The notes: a model not told the origin generated them from the sequence alone. 64,000 nt of DNA from Athripsodes cinereus (GCA_947579605.1 OX388322.1:9486001-9550000), one strand, 5' to 3'. Positions 12,144 to 22,980 are shown, counted from the first letter of the stretch. A program made the numbers and translations.

Positions 12144-13279
12144 AATTATACATTAGAAATATGTATAAAATAAGTAAATTTAGCAAACTTGCAATGAAAA
12201 TACGATACATCTATGTGTTTAAGTAATAGTTACTTGCAACACACATATTGTGGTAGTTATAATGAATAGCAGTGATTCTTAATGGGGGTGATAACACCCC
12301 CCTATGGGTGTCGCAAGTTTTTAGAATTTGTGGAGGCGCTACATAAAATCACTTGGGCATTTTGTCAATATAGAAAAATAAGCTCATTTACAAGCTATGC
12401 ACACTGATATACTTTTATAGTTTCTTTTGGTTATGTGTTTTGATTTTATAAATTCTGAGGGTTGAATAAACTATACTATCATACTTTTTTAATAAAAATA
12501 TTATATTGAATTATTTAGTTATTTTATTTATGAAATATTAATGAAACAGAAATGACAATAAATAAATAATGTGTTATTTATACTGCTCAATTTTTTTTAG
12601 TGGTAGAATTACAGCTGTACAAAATATATACCTGCATAAAGGAAAGTACAAATTTTAAAATATGTTTTTTGATAGGGGGGTGGGCACTGGATAATAATAT
12701 TACTTAGATAAAGGGGGTGATTTATTCAATAATACTACTACTATACCATCAAGTGGGCTAGCCAGCAGAATAGCCGCATGCAATAAACACACAAACACAA
12801 GCCGTCCCCTCTCCAACTTTCTCCATTCATAATGATACAATTTCAATAATTTTACATTTCAGATCTATTATCATTTGTATCTACATTTGCACTGTGTTTA
12901 CTAACTGATCTTATTGTAATAGAGTTTGTAATGATTAACTGCTTATATGATTATGGATTGTCAATGTGTAATTTACGTTTTCACAATGAGCGTCTAATGT
13001 TGGTTGATGATTTTTGGGTGAGGCAAGTCTTGTTTTATCATACCGATGTTTCTGCTTAAATATTTTTTTCATTTATTTATTTCTCTCATCTACAGCCTTC
13101 GCCTTTTACATCAACAAGGTTCATACATAATTATTTACATTGTTTAAGTATTGCTTAGCATTGTTTAAATACTTAACAGAAAAATTAGGTTTATTATTCT
13201 TGTTACATATTAATGGTCCTAATGGCCATGTATGCCAAAAAATATACAAATTAATCAAATCATCTCATCAAGTTTGATA
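12144..13279. other. Intergenic with repeat scraps
   Basis: A GGGGGTGATAACACCCCCC motif at about 12284-12303 resembles hAT-type terminal sequence but no matching end was found. A piece of the dispersed module family (AGTGGGCTAGCCAGCAGAAT) lies at about 12750-12790. No gene. Confidence 0.5.
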
Positions 13280-13544
13280 TACAGGGTGTCCCAAAATTAA
13301 CGCAAGATTTGAATTCAATATATAAGAGAGTTTTTAGTCTTTTTTCATTGAATCATAAAGTATCGGGCACATCGGGCAAATGGCGTCCAAGGTTTTGCTG
13401 GCACATACGCACCATTTTGTCGAAATTTTTCATGACCTTTCTGCATAATTGAGTCTAAATTTTGTTGATGCAGCATTTAATTTACTTTTGTAATGCACAA
13501 GTGTTTGTGGGCTTGTTGACATAGACCTTTGACTTCAAATAACC

Positions 13545-13811
13545 TCATGAGAAGAAATCTAATGGTGTTAATTCACATGATCTAGGGGGGCAATTCTGAT
13601 CACCGAAACGAGATAGAATACAACCAGGAAATGTCTCATGCAGTAATTGAATTGTTTCATTGGTTGTCACGCATGGGTTCTTCAAACCCCAAACACGGCA
13701 ATTTTGGTGATTAACAAAGCCATCGAGGTGAAAATATGTTTCATCGCTTAGGATTATTTTGCTCGAAAAATCAGCACCCACTTGTTGATGATTAATAATC
13801 CATTCAACCAC
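13545..13811 (-). pseudogene. Mariner-type DDE transposase fragment
   Basis: The minus-strand reading includes KIILSDETYFHLDGFVNHQN, which contains the second catalytic aspartate block of IS630/mariner-like DDE transposases (SDExxFxLxGxVNxQNxRxWG), then ETIQLLHETFPGCILSR and PPRSCELTPLDFFS, which matches the third catalytic block (PPRSxDLTPxDFF) with Glu in place of Asp in SCEL. The segment between the two blocks is much shorter than usual, so part of the core is deleted. Upstream domains are absent. It is a dead fragment inside its own TIR-bounded element. Confidence 0.85.
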
Positions 13812-13857
13812 GAACTCTCTTCGCTATTCATGGTGATTAGGCTTCCACTAACCCTAA

Positions 13858-14356
13858 CAGGGTTGCCAGATTGTGAATCCAAAATTACCGTACTTCTAGG
13901 GAAAAATTACCGTACAATTACCGTTCATCACTAAAGTTGCCGTTAGCCACTATCTTCTCGTGTTAACAAGGGCTTTTCCCGAGTACAGTCGTTTTTGTCC
14001 CCCAGTGCTCTCATTACTCATTACTCAGAACTCCAGCAATTTAATTTCTTTGTCATCAGAGAATTCTACAAGATAGCTGTTTATATTATCATACTAGCAA
14101 ATTTTTAGGCTCTGTGTCAAAAAGCTAATAATAATTGTAAATGAAAATAAACCTCTAGCTGTGTTGTCTAATACCTTTTGACTTTTATCTCCAAACCTTA
14201 CCAGTAAATGATTTGTGTGCCAAATTACCGTACATTTTGTACAAATATTAGTTCTGATTTGAAATTACCGTACTTTTGTCGTACGGTAATTTACTACCGT
14301 ACAGGGAATGAAATTACCGTACAAATACGGTAATTACCGTACGTCTGGCAACCCTG
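13858..14356. mobile_element. hAT-type MITE, 499 bp, with 8-bp target duplication
   Basis: The ends are CAGGGTTGCCAGA and TCTGGCAACCCTG. Both sides carry AACCCTAA (13850-13857 and 14357-14364), the 8-bp duplication diagnostic of hAT insertion. The interior has many TTACCGTAC subterminal words, the likely transposase-binding repeats. It is inserted in the mariner-like element 13282-14462 and is therefore younger than it. Confidence 0.92.
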
Positions 14357-14722
14357 AACCCTAAACTCTCAGCTGTCAAACTGTTCTTTTTTCAGGGTTG
14401 CCAACAACTTACTGCAAAAATGGCGGCAAATTCAAATCTTGTGTTAATTTTGAGACACCCAGTATAAACATGTACTAGTTTTATTTAAATTTACAAAATG
14501 ATAATAGCTCATATAAAATACAATCGTCTTCTATGAGGTGTGAATATAGAATGTGCCCACATAGAAACACCTAATACAAAACATAATAACTTATAGTTGA
14601 AATATTATGATGAACATAGTATGTATCACAATGGATTATTACAGTTAGAGGGGTCAGTATGTGAGATAAACTTGCCATCATTTTATAACATAACATTATA
14701 GTTCTCTGGTAGAGTCACCCTA

Positions 14723-14728
14723 TTTATT
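14723..14728 (-). terminator. Polyadenylation signal AATAAA (micro-gene)
   Basis: AATAAA on the minus strand, 31 bp beyond the stop of the exon at 14759-14853. It supports that exon being the terminal one. Confidence 0.5.
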
Positions 14729-14758
14729 AATTAATTCATAAAAATTGGAACGTCTTTC

Positions 14759-14853
14759 TCATTCATTTCTTTCAATCATCACATTGTTACATCCCATAGA
14801 CATGATTTTCTGATTGAGATGTCTGCGATTGGGTTTGTCATCTGAGCCCAAAC
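14759..14853 (-). CDS. Predicted last exon of a 49-residue protein
   Basis: The exon is preceded by a pyrimidine tract and ACCAG acceptor (AG at 14855-14854) and starts with two bases that complete a glycine codon. It then encodes LGSDDKPNRRHLNQKIMSMG and CNNVMIERNE before a TGA, with AATAAA close behind. Its phase fits exactly the exon at 20574-20628. Joined, they give 49 residues. I do not recognise the protein. Another exon could lie between the two (5.7 kb intron), which would change the length. Confidence 0.4.
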
Positions 14854-15459
14854 CTGGTAAAAAAAAAAGTTTTTAAATATTCTAAACTAACTGCAAACTA
14901 TATTATATCAGTCTTCATTATTACAAGTTGTAATATTTTTATGCAAATACTAATTAAAGATATTACACATCATGATGGTAACATTTTTTTATCTCTAACT
15001 TGATACATATTCAATACGAAGAAATAAAAATTTAATGCTTTGAAAAAACATGTAGAATGATATATCCAATTTCTATGCAAATCTGATGACACAATGGTAA
15101 GTGTCAATACAAAACATATGTACTATGTTATAATATTAATTTCTTGAGTGAAGTTGTGTTTATAGCTAGTATAATAGTAATAATCAACAACTGATTTAAT
15201 TTATTAAAGAAAAATACCTGATTATATTGTTCATCTCAATTCAACCATTTCAACACAAAGATAATGTCATTGTTATTCGTGGAAAACTTTATCATAATAC
15301 AGTCCATCTTGGTCAAACCGAGTAAGGCTATAATAGAATAAAGGATATAGTAAAGAAATATTTGATACAGTTCTAGTTTACGGTTGTTTATTCATGTTCG
15401 TTTGATTTTTCTGGTGGGATGGTGTAATTTCCTCTCCTACCTGTATAATATGACATATA

Positions 15460-15734
15460 GACCATTAAAGGTCACGTGGTCTTGTCTATGGATTTGCTTT
15501 TGCTTGGGGGGCAAGCAATCAGATTGCGCAAATCATCCTTGTAGGATGTTATGCCATAAGAGAAAAAAAAGAAAGTCAGACAACAAAATAATAACAAAAT
15601 CGACACTGACAGTTTTTTTGATTATTAGGTATCTATTCTTTAGGCATCCCACCTAATATTACACTGTGAATGTGTTGTGTTGGGATGCCTGATGCCCCTC
15701 AATGATTTTTCTGTGACGTCATCCTTTAATGGTC
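15460..15734. mobile_element. TA-flanked MITE, 275 bp
   Basis: The ends are GACCATTAAAGG at the left and CCTTTAATGGTC at the right, next to TA on both sides. The subterminal sequence continues as TCACGTGG and its near-match GACGTCAC. The core (CAATCAGATTGCGCAAATCA, CATAAGAGAAAAAAAAG) recurs as an inverted pair at 32950-33168. The 90-codon open frame here is incidental. Confidence 0.8.
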
Positions 15735-15819
15735 TATTCAAGCAGGCTGGAGTGGTACAATGGGGAATACATTTTCCGTAAAGGCAACCTCTGTAACCTC
15801 GGTAAAAATCTCAAAGTGG

Positions 15820-16493
15820 AGAATTATGGTGTATTTTAAGGCAAACATATTAATTGATCATTCTTACAAAGATCAATGAAAAATGTTATCAGTATCAATA
15901 AAAAATGGTAATAAGTAGAAAGAATATACTTAGAAGACTAGTTTTTAAAAAATGTAACATAGCTACAGTTTTTTTTTTATGTTTTTCAATTTTATGAAAG
16001 GTTCATTGTTCACTTATTAGTTACTAGTTTTTGTAACCTGGCGTCGCTTGGGTTCAAATAAACAGATAACAAAGCAAATACATGAGCTATTGAATAAAAT
16101 AGAGTTTAAGCGTTTACGTAAATAAATGTAGCAATAACCTCTTCCCAATGAAACAACTTTAAGTTTGACACCTCACATGCCTATATTTAATTAACAAAAA
16201 ATGGTAGGCGCCTACATAGAAAAAAGTGCTAATAACCTCTTACTGATGAAAAACATTGAAGTTTGACACTCTACATGCCCATATTTAAGAAAAAAATTGG
16301 GGGTACCTACAAGCAAAAAGTATTAAAAGGGCCCTAATCAGCCTCACGAATTTTTGGATCAATCAGGTTGGCTGTGAAGTATATTGGGCAAAGGGTCATA
16401 ATACCACTAGGAAAATTTATGGAGAAAAATTTTTCTTCCATTAGAGGAGAAATTTCTCGTTCTCGAGAAATTTCTCTTCTACTCACATCACTA
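15820..16493 (-). mobile_element. hAT-like element with GAGAAATTTCTC ends, copy 1
   Basis: It is the reverse complement of much of 59348-60217: shared words include GGATCAATCAGGTTGGCTG, AATGTTTGACA-type words and GTTACTAGTTTTTGTAACC. The right end is CACATCACTA with the palindromic dodecamers GAGAAATTTCTC. The left end is truncated, close to the neighbouring MITE. No transposase. Confidence 0.75.
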
Positions 16494-17277
16494 GATATAA
16501 TAATTAATGTCATATGTTTTTAAAAATAAAAACGTTTTCTTTTTAACATAATTAATTTGATTAAAATTTAACACCTACCTCAAAGGGTGTTCTAATAATT
16601 TGTCTAAAATTTGTAAAATTGGGTATATAAACCTACTTATCTAATATTGATAATGAGTAATGGCTATAACGAGTAATAATTTTAATCAGTCTTTTCATGT
16701 TTGTTATAACCGAGTTAGACTGTATTTTGAGAAGTTATTTTATCTCCTAACTATTTTTCAAATATGACCTCTGATAGCAGAGTAACGATTACAAAAAACA
16801 CTTTTTGAGATAGTTTACCAAAATATAAACTTTTTTTATCAGTAAGATTGTGTATCTGTGGAGGCCCACAAACAGAATTTAAATTTCCCATTCTTCTGTA
16901 AATTTTACAGTCTCCTGTAAATGTCAGATATTTATAAAGCATCACAAAGAAGAAATTTGACATCTACAATTCATTGATGGGATACACCACTGAAGAAATT
17001 TGACATCTACAATTCATTGATGGGCTACGCCACCCATACTGCATGCATTTATTTTTTATTTACATGAAGAGGTTGGCTTGTATGTTAATCAAATGCGGTT
17101 AATCTAATATGGCTACCCTGCTTGGGGGAGATGTCAAAAATAAGCCTGCCCTTTTAATAAATTGGATTGAGTAGAATTTTAAAAATATTTAATAATTTTG
17201 GGCGATAGATGCACAATACAGCACCCTTGAGGTCATCTCATGAGTAAATGGCTCTTTCAAAGTTATATATATATATA
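16494..17277. other. Intergenic with small duplications
   Basis: A 33-bp direct repeat (GAAATTTGACATCTACAATT...) occurs twice at about 16952-17025, with a fragment of the dispersed module (GGGCTACGCCACCCATACTG). No gene recognised. Confidence 0.5.
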
Positions 17278-17279
17278 TA

Positions 17280-17804
17280 CAGTGGTACCTCAACAAACGA
17301 GTTTAATTCATTCCACAACCTTGCTCGTGTTTCAAATAACTTGTATCTCAAAGCAAATTTCCCCATTGAAATAAATTAAACTGCCATTAATCCGTTTCAG
17401 CCCCCAAAATGTCACCCCAGTTATTTTTGTTAGTTTTTGAAGAAGAAAACTTTATTTATAAATGACAAATACTGTAGAAAAACATAATAAAAGAGAATGT
17501 AAAGAAATAAACTAGATTTAGAGAGTGTTACTTTCGCTTAATTTTCATCAGTGCTTTTCTGTTCACTGGACTTTGCCTTTTTCGCCACGCTTTTCTCATT
17601 TTCACCAATAGATAGTTTCAAATAACCATGTCCAAGGAGGTTTGTTTCTTCCTCTCTTTCAGAATGTTCTGGAAATGAGTTAAGCAAGTGTCATTAAATA
17701 GCTTGTATCTCCAATTATGCTCAAAAACAAAAATTGCTCGCTTTACGACTCGTATCTCAAAAAACTCGTGTATTTTAGGGCACTCGTATATCAAGGTACC
17801 ACTG
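17280..17804. mobile_element. Tc1/mariner-type MITE CAGTGGTACCTC, 525 bp
   Basis: The ends are CAGTGGTACCTCAACAAACG and CGTATATCAAGGTACCACTG, flanked by TA. The subterminal CAAATTTCCCCATTGAAAT is typical of this widespread animal MITE type. Long frames on both strands inside it show no transposase motif. Confidence 0.85.
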
Positions 17805-18289
17805 TATATATATGTGTTAGAGTTATGTTTTGCGGTTTCATGCAGTAACATTGATAAAATAATCCTATGGTTCATGTGTACAAATTGAAACAAACAGAGA
17901 CATCTCTTGAAAAGATTTCCAATTACAGTGATGTTCAATTATAGTAAATTGAGTTCAAAAAATATCATTTTTGCCGTTCAGTAAAAACTGTTACTCATAT
18001 TTTTTAATTGCCCAGTACTTTATTAATTTTTACCTTGGAATATTTTATTGGATTAACCTTACAATTTTTTATTGTCATAATATTTTTTTATTCTTCACTG
18101 TACATTGGTTACTACAATATGATACATCAAGACTATAAAATTATCAGTAATACAATATAATGAAAATCAAACTGAATTTAATTACCAATCTGTTAGATTA
18201 CAAGTAAATAAATTCATTCCACGACATTTTTTCTCTTAATGAGCAAGCATAAAAGTTCAAGCACCATTTACTTATATTATAATAATAAC

Positions 18290-18640
18290 AATAATAAACT
18301 TTATTGCACAAGAAAGAACATAATGTTGTTGCATATTCAAAAAGGGACATTTGAATTCATAAATGTTTTGACATTTCTAGAATAAACTACTTATAATGGC
18401 ATCACAACCATTTTATAAAGTACTAATTCTTTGTATCCAATATTAAAATTCAATACTTAAAGAATAATATCACATGCCAATAAAAAGTCCAAACTACAAT
18501 TTTAATGCCTTAATAAACAGTTTTAAAAGAGTATGCCCAAATAAAAATATCTCTCATGTCTCTTTTTGAATATGCAACGACGATAAGTTATTGCAGAATA
18601 ATTAAATAATCTGATACAAATAAATGATTTTGTGCGATGG
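18290..18640 (-). repeat. LINE 3'-end fragment interrupted by a MITE
   Basis: AATAATAAACTTTATTGCAC followed after the MITE by ATAAATGATTTTGTGCGATG matches the 3' tails at 19316-19450 and 63358-63505. The MITE 18324-18583 splits it, so the LINE scrap is the older insertion. Confidence 0.65.
18324..18583. mobile_element. MITE family TTGTCGTTGC, copy 2
   Basis: Ends TGTTGTTGCATATTCAAAAA and its complement TCTTTTTGAATATGCAACGA. It aligns throughout with 11882-12143 in the same orientation, with scattered substitutions. Confidence 0.82.
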
Positions 18641-18929
18641 GTGATATTACTATCCTTGCAAACATTTTACTTTCAACTTGTTTTTGCAAATCAATTAAAT
18701 TTCTTTTAATTCTATTGACATTCAAAAGACATCCACTTGTTTATGAGTAATCAGAAATTCAAAAATCAAAGAAGTTTGATAAAAAAAAAACAAACAGTTT
18801 TCAACATAGCATATAGAAATAGACTCAGGATAGAGTCTCAAACTATTAATCAAAAGACATATTACAGTAAAGGTGATGTTTTTGAATTCATTGCAAACTT
18901 AGATTCATCTTTCATTCATCTATGGTATC

Positions 18930-19060
18930 TCCCAAAAGTGGGAAAGTCAGTGGACTCTCTTCATATAATGAACATACAAGTATTATTCCTTTGTGTCATA
19001 AAAAATAAAATATTCAGGATGGGTGGCAAACTTCATCACTGAATACAATATGTTAAATAT
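18930..19060. repeat. Dispersed module family, copy B
   Basis: Contains TCTCCCAAAAGTGGGAAAGT, then ATTCAGGATGGGTGGCAAAC, TTCATCACTGAATA and ATGTTAAATA in the same order as copy A. No coding meaning. Confidence 0.55.
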
Positions 19061-19315
19061 CTTGTTAGCGATTAGTTAAATATTTCATACCTAAATCTAT
19101 TATTAAAAAAAATATAATTCCATTCAACCTAGAGATTTTCTTGTTTATATTTATTATCTTGCACAGAAAATTCGTCATAGGTTGTGATGTAAGGCAGCAG
19201 AATGAGTTTCCATGAATCAGAACACCTTGACCTCTGGAGTTTGATCCATGTACTGATCATTAAACAATTAGTTGTTATGATCTATAATTGTTTGAAAAAA
19301 TTGTAACTTATTATT

Positions 19316-19450
19316 AATAATAATAAACTTTATTGCACAATAAGGAGCAAACATAATATTCAAAGTCATGAAATAATGTGATACAAATAAATGATATTGT
19401 GCAATGGGCGAATTTATTGCAGAAGCGATATCTTCCAACTAACCCATTAT
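19316..19450 (-). repeat. LINE 3'-UTR fragment
   Basis: AATAATAATAAACTTTATTG, GCACAATAAGG, TGTGCAATGGGCGA and CTTCCAACTAACCC match the tail of the CR1-like element at 31780-32143 and the plus-strand fragment at 63358-63505. Confidence 0.65.
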
Positions 19451-19645
19451 TACAATCTATAAATAAGCTTTAGAGGAATAAAAAGATTGTTCTTAATTAC
19501 ATTACCTATAGAAAACACACAGATTTAAAAATAAATGTATTTGCATTGTTTTTTTGAGGTTTGTATTGATATTAGCATTTTGGAAATTCAACTAAGAGAT
19601 TTGGAATATGATACTTTCATGATAACAGTAACCTTGTCTGTACAA

Positions 19646-20070
19646 TGGGTCACTTGCAGATTTTTTTTTATTACATAAAATGGTAAATTAGCATGAAAGA
19701 AACACAACCTCAATTTATATTAATTTTTCTTGCATTATTTTCTTAGATATTTGCATTTAAAAATTGGATTTTCTCGGAGTGATCAAAAACGATATGGCGG
19801 AACTTTGACATCACGGAGCCCAGTGAATCATAATACCTTTCGCACCACAGACTATAATCTCATACATACACGGGACTCTGTGACGTCATCAGCAGTCAAA
19901 AGACATTTAGCGTGTTTTGCCAGACGTCAAAATTTTTGGATTTTATTTTTGAAAATTCTCTATAATTTAGACATTTAAAAAAAATTAACTGACATATTTG
20001 TGTTTTCCGACCTCAAATTTACTTAATTCGATCATTTTTATTAAAATCCCTTACGACTGCAAGTGGCCCA
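19646..20070. mobile_element. MITE with TGGGYCACTTGCAG ends, 425 bp
   Basis: The ends are TGGGTCACTTGCAG and CTGCAAGTGGCCCA. The subterminal T-run, an internal ATGGCGGAACTTTGACATCA and a GTGACGTCATCA word repeat the layout of the THAP-bearing relic at 49313-51287, so this is probably its deletion derivative. No 8-bp target duplication can be read. Confidence 0.65.
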
Positions 20071-20573
20071 CAAGGATGGAGGAGAGTAAACTTTTTTATT
20101 TTCTTCTTACTGTGTACTCAAATTAATTCATGAAGAACAAGTTTTAAAAGAATTTATCACAATTTTGTCATAAGTGTATTGACTCAGGGGAAAAGGATGA
20201 AATTGAGAAAATTGTATTAAATAAACATATAGTATTTTTTTATACTATTCAAGCATCTCCCAAAAATAGGGTAAATGGGAAAGTATCATAATGTAATTAA
20301 TAGACACTTCATGCTATAAATAAAAAGACAATCAGAATGGGTGTGATAGGGAACCTCAAATGGAATAGAATGTCAAATTTCTCATATTTTACATTACAAG
20401 GCCTTTTAGAAGACACTCATAATTAAATTTAAAACTGAATACATCTAGTAAGGAGAAGTATTGCAACACATTTCACCAGGTATTTTGCAGGTGATCTAAA
20501 ATAATTGGTAACTTCGAATTTGGTATATTTCATATACCAAATGTATTATAACCACTCCGAACGTAAGACTTAC
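20071..20573. other. Intron or flank of the micro-gene
   Basis: Mostly AT-rich, with a scrap of the dispersed module (CTCCCAAAAATAGGGTAAAT, CAGAATGGGTGTGATAGG) at about 20255-20380. If the two-exon micro-gene model is right, it is intronic. Confidence 0.4.
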
Positions 20574-20628
20574 CAATAATATCCAAGAAATATTCCGAAG
20601 CTTTGTCCACTAAAGTAGTGTTATCCAT
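20574..20628 (-). CDS. Predicted first exon of a 49-residue protein
   Basis: The ATG at 20628 opens MDNTTLVDKASEYFLDII plus the first base of a glycine codon, then a consensus donor GTAAGT at 20573-20568. The consensus donor, the amphipathic coding text and the divergent position relative to DIPK2 suggest a real gene start. The phase (one base over) fits the exon at 14759-14853. The product is not recognised; it has no signal peptide and no cysteine in this exon. Confidence 0.5.
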
Positions 20629-20891
20629 ATTAACTACGGTTTACTATTGTTTCGCAATAAACACATTCACTATTATTTTAGTAAAGTAATTATTTTTCTA
20701 TACAAAAAAAATATACTACATCTAAAAAATTTAAAACACTACTTTTATTACTGATTAGTAAACATAACACTAGATTCTAGCATTTACTAAAAATACGAAC
20801 CAAATCACAGTATAATAATATATTATTAACCAAATCTTCGTTCGTAGGGAAACAATATTATTTACATCAAATGACATTTCGTGTCATCTAG

Positions 20892-21307
20892 GGCAGCGTT
20901 CATATAGTCGTCAGGTGATCACTCGACGACGCTCCAGCCGTTCACGAACCCGGAGCGAGTCACCCGACGCGACGACTCGCATTGTTGCATTCAAGGATGT
21001 CGTCGAAATCATAGCAAGGTGATTATCGCTCTAACAGTTACCTTGACGTTTGAGTGATGGCGGTTGCCAAAACAATTGCGAAGTTAATCGTAATTATGGT
21101 ATAATTATTCTTGTCTTATACAATTTTTCAAAATAGAAAATCATATTTTTTTAGTTCAAGAAGTGAAATGGAACCTTGCTATGATTTCGGTTTTTCGGTT
21201 GATCATTCGACGACATCCTTGAACGCAACAGTGCGAGTCATCGGGTGAGGTTCGTGAACGACTGGAGAGTTGTCGAGTGATCACTCGGCGACTGTATGAA
21301 CGCTGCC
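20892..21307. mobile_element. Fold-back element between divergent genes
   Basis: The ends are GGCAGCGTTCATATAGTCG and CGACTGTATGAACGCTGCC. The complementarity extends inward over about 130 bp per arm (GGTGATCACTCGACGAC with its mirror, CAAGGATGTCGTCGAA with TTCGACGACATCCTTG, CATAGCAAGG with CCTTGCTATG), with indels. It is markedly richer in CpG than its surroundings. It lies between the micro-gene start and DIPK2. The target duplication is unclear and the superfamily is not assigned. Confidence 0.8.
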
Positions 21308-21323
21308 TAAAAGTCTTTTGTCG

Positions 21324-21545
21324 ATGACACCCATAGATTACGATTACGAATACGAACTATCAAAATTGTCAAAACAAGAAGTATTTGAAACGACGATTCA
21401 TTATTTTCGAAACGTCTTTAAATTTGAAAACAGCTGGTTTTATATCGTGGTTTTACTGTTTTTTTACACCTTAAAAATTTATAATTATAATTTTATTACA
21501 TGTTCAAAAAATACAATATTGTGTTTTCTCTATTTTTCAAAATAG
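21324..21545 (+). CDS. Uncertain 73-residue open frame with one membrane segment
   Basis: The ATG at 21324 opens MTPIDYDYEYELSKLSKQEV, then a hydrophobic stretch (about residues 40-52, WFYIVVLLFFYTL) and a lysine-poor tail to a TAG. An AATAAA follows at about 21574. It begins 17 bp after the fold-back element and lies upstream of DIPK2, so it could equally be DIPK2 5' leader. No family recognised. Confidence 0.22.
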   Translation: MTPIDYDYEYELSKLSKQEVFETTIHYFRNVFKFENSWFYIVVLLFFYTLKIYNYNFITCSKNTILCFLYFSK

Positions 21546-21751
21546 ACCGAGTTTGGTACGTTTCTGAAGCAGAATAAACAATAATTCAAATATTTTTGCT
21601 ATGGATAAATGGATGAAAATAATGGAAAATAATCATTATGTTATAAATAGTAAAAATTAGTTAATTCCCTCAAATTTAAGCAGAGTTCGTGCCATAATAT
21701 GATGGCTATTTTTTTTTTCGTTTCTTTATTATTTCCATAAGGTTTTTTATC

Positions 21752-22336
21752 ATGCTGATAAAACTGTCTATTTTGATTGTAATATCTCTCACATTTTTCA
21801 TAATATTAACAAAACGGTCAGTTGTTGAAATATTGGATGAGGATAAGTGCCCTATGTGCTATGGGACAGATTTATGTCCCCATTTTTACAATGAATCCAT
21901 ACAATTATCAAATGACTTCACTGATATTCTTAATTATTTTAATGTCAAAAATGTGTATAATGGTGTATATAAGGACAAAAGAGTTGTTTTGAAAAAGTTA
22001 GGACATAATTGGGAGTTGAAAGAGTTTGATAGAAATATTTGCATCACATTGGCTACCTGCAATAAAAGAAATATTGAAGAAACTCATTCTGAGAAATGGA
22101 AATATAGTGAACAGGGTGAGAACAGTCCTACAGAAAATAAATTATTGAAAGAGATTCAAAATTCTGTAGAATATGGAGAATATAAGGGGATTATTAGAAA
22201 CTTTGTGGTTTGTCCTAATGTAGAAGATGTCAATATATTATTAGAATCTTTCACAAACATTCCAGTAAACAGAACTATTACTTTATTGAACATGTTGACT
22301 ATTTTGAAGTTAAATGTGGAACCTATTCTTTTGAAG
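21752..22336 (+). CDS. DIPK2A: DIPK2-like (DIA1/HASF family) kinase-like protein, exon 1
   Basis: Exon 1 of 4; the full product is 396 residues (vertebrate DIPK2A is about 430). Residues 1-20 are an N-terminal hydrophobic signal or anchor, fitting the family's Golgi/secretory location. Residues 33-45 carry the cysteine block CPMCYG..LCPHF, and 78-84 VVLKKLG is the family's N-lobe lysine motif. Later residues (FNVKNVYNGVY, FVVCPN, LKLNVEPILL) also align with the family by order. The ATG at 21752 is chosen because the signal sequence follows directly. The donor is AAG|GTAAGT, phase 0. The family is secreted or Golgi-resident and linked to cardiomyocyte survival and autism loci in vertebrates; whether it phosphorylates is not settled. 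One invertebrate gene could correspond to both DIPK2A and DIPK2B. Confidence 0.92.
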
Positions 22337-22789
22337 GTAAGTGTAAACACAATCTATATATATATTCTCACAGCATCTCTCACAATTATATTTATCTTCA
22401 GGCCCCATACCCTTAGTAATGGGACGTCATATAAGAAATGTGAATTCATTTTTTCCTTACTTCACTGTAAAATATTTATCAAGAAATTTGATAATTCGGA
22501 ACATGTCTAACTACATAATTCAATGGTCATACTTTTTGATAAACTAATACCTGCCCATAATTACAATAAACATATCATATTTTGGACAATTGACACTGAT
22601 CGAATTGTTCCAAACTCAGATATGAATCTTGTATTATAGGTGCCAACGGGACGATATAATAACTATACATTTCTATGTGAAATTGAAATAGCAATTGTGG
22701 TAATTCAAATGATTCATTAAATATGATCTTCTTAAGTAACAAATTCATGCTAATGGGATTTAACAGAATTCAAATGATTTGTGTTTCAG
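22337..22789 (+). other. DIPK2 intron 1
   Basis: GTAAGT donor and TTTGTGTTTCAG acceptor. It contains no recognisable element. Confidence 0.85.
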
Positions 22790-22980
22790 TTTTTTAATTC
22801 AGATAACAATCGGTGGCCAATACCAGTGTTCTATGGGGCGTGTGGTCGTATTGTTGTGACACAACATGCTGGTACACCATTGTCATCTTTTCATTTCACT
22901 GACTATTTGCATAGAATTGATATATCACACAAACTCTTGGAGATGGCATACACTTTTACATTTCAACATCCACTATTCAG
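22790..22980 (+). CDS. DIPK2A: DIPK2-like protein, exon 2
   Basis: Encodes residues 196-258 and two bases of Arg259. It starts FFNSDNNRWPIPVFYGACGR, the diagnostic WPxxxxxGACGRxV block of the DIPK2 group, then LLEMAYTFTFQHPLF. The donor is CAG|GTTAAT; the reading frame resumes exactly in the next exon. Confidence 0.93.

Larger units (their letters stand above)
13282..14462 (-). mobile_element. Degenerate mariner/Tc1-like transposon (1181 bp)
   Basis: The terminal inverted repeats are CAGGGTGTCCCAAAATTAAC at the left and its near-complement (TTAATTTTGAGACACCCAG) at the right, both flanked by TA (13280-13281 and 14463-14464). The interior includes a transposase remnant (13545-13811, minus). 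It is interrupted by a complete hAT MITE (13858-14356). Confidence 0.88.

Noticed and set aside
12274..12730. hAT-like element starting CAGTGATTCTTAATGGGGGT
   Set aside because: The left end looks plausible but I found neither a matching right end nor a target duplication.
17618..17938. 106-codon minus-strand frame as a transposase
   Set aside because: No DDE motifs; it spans the right end of a MITE and flank.
22156..22350. Minus-strand frame opposite DIPK2 exon 1
   Set aside because: It is the shadow of the real exon on the other strand.
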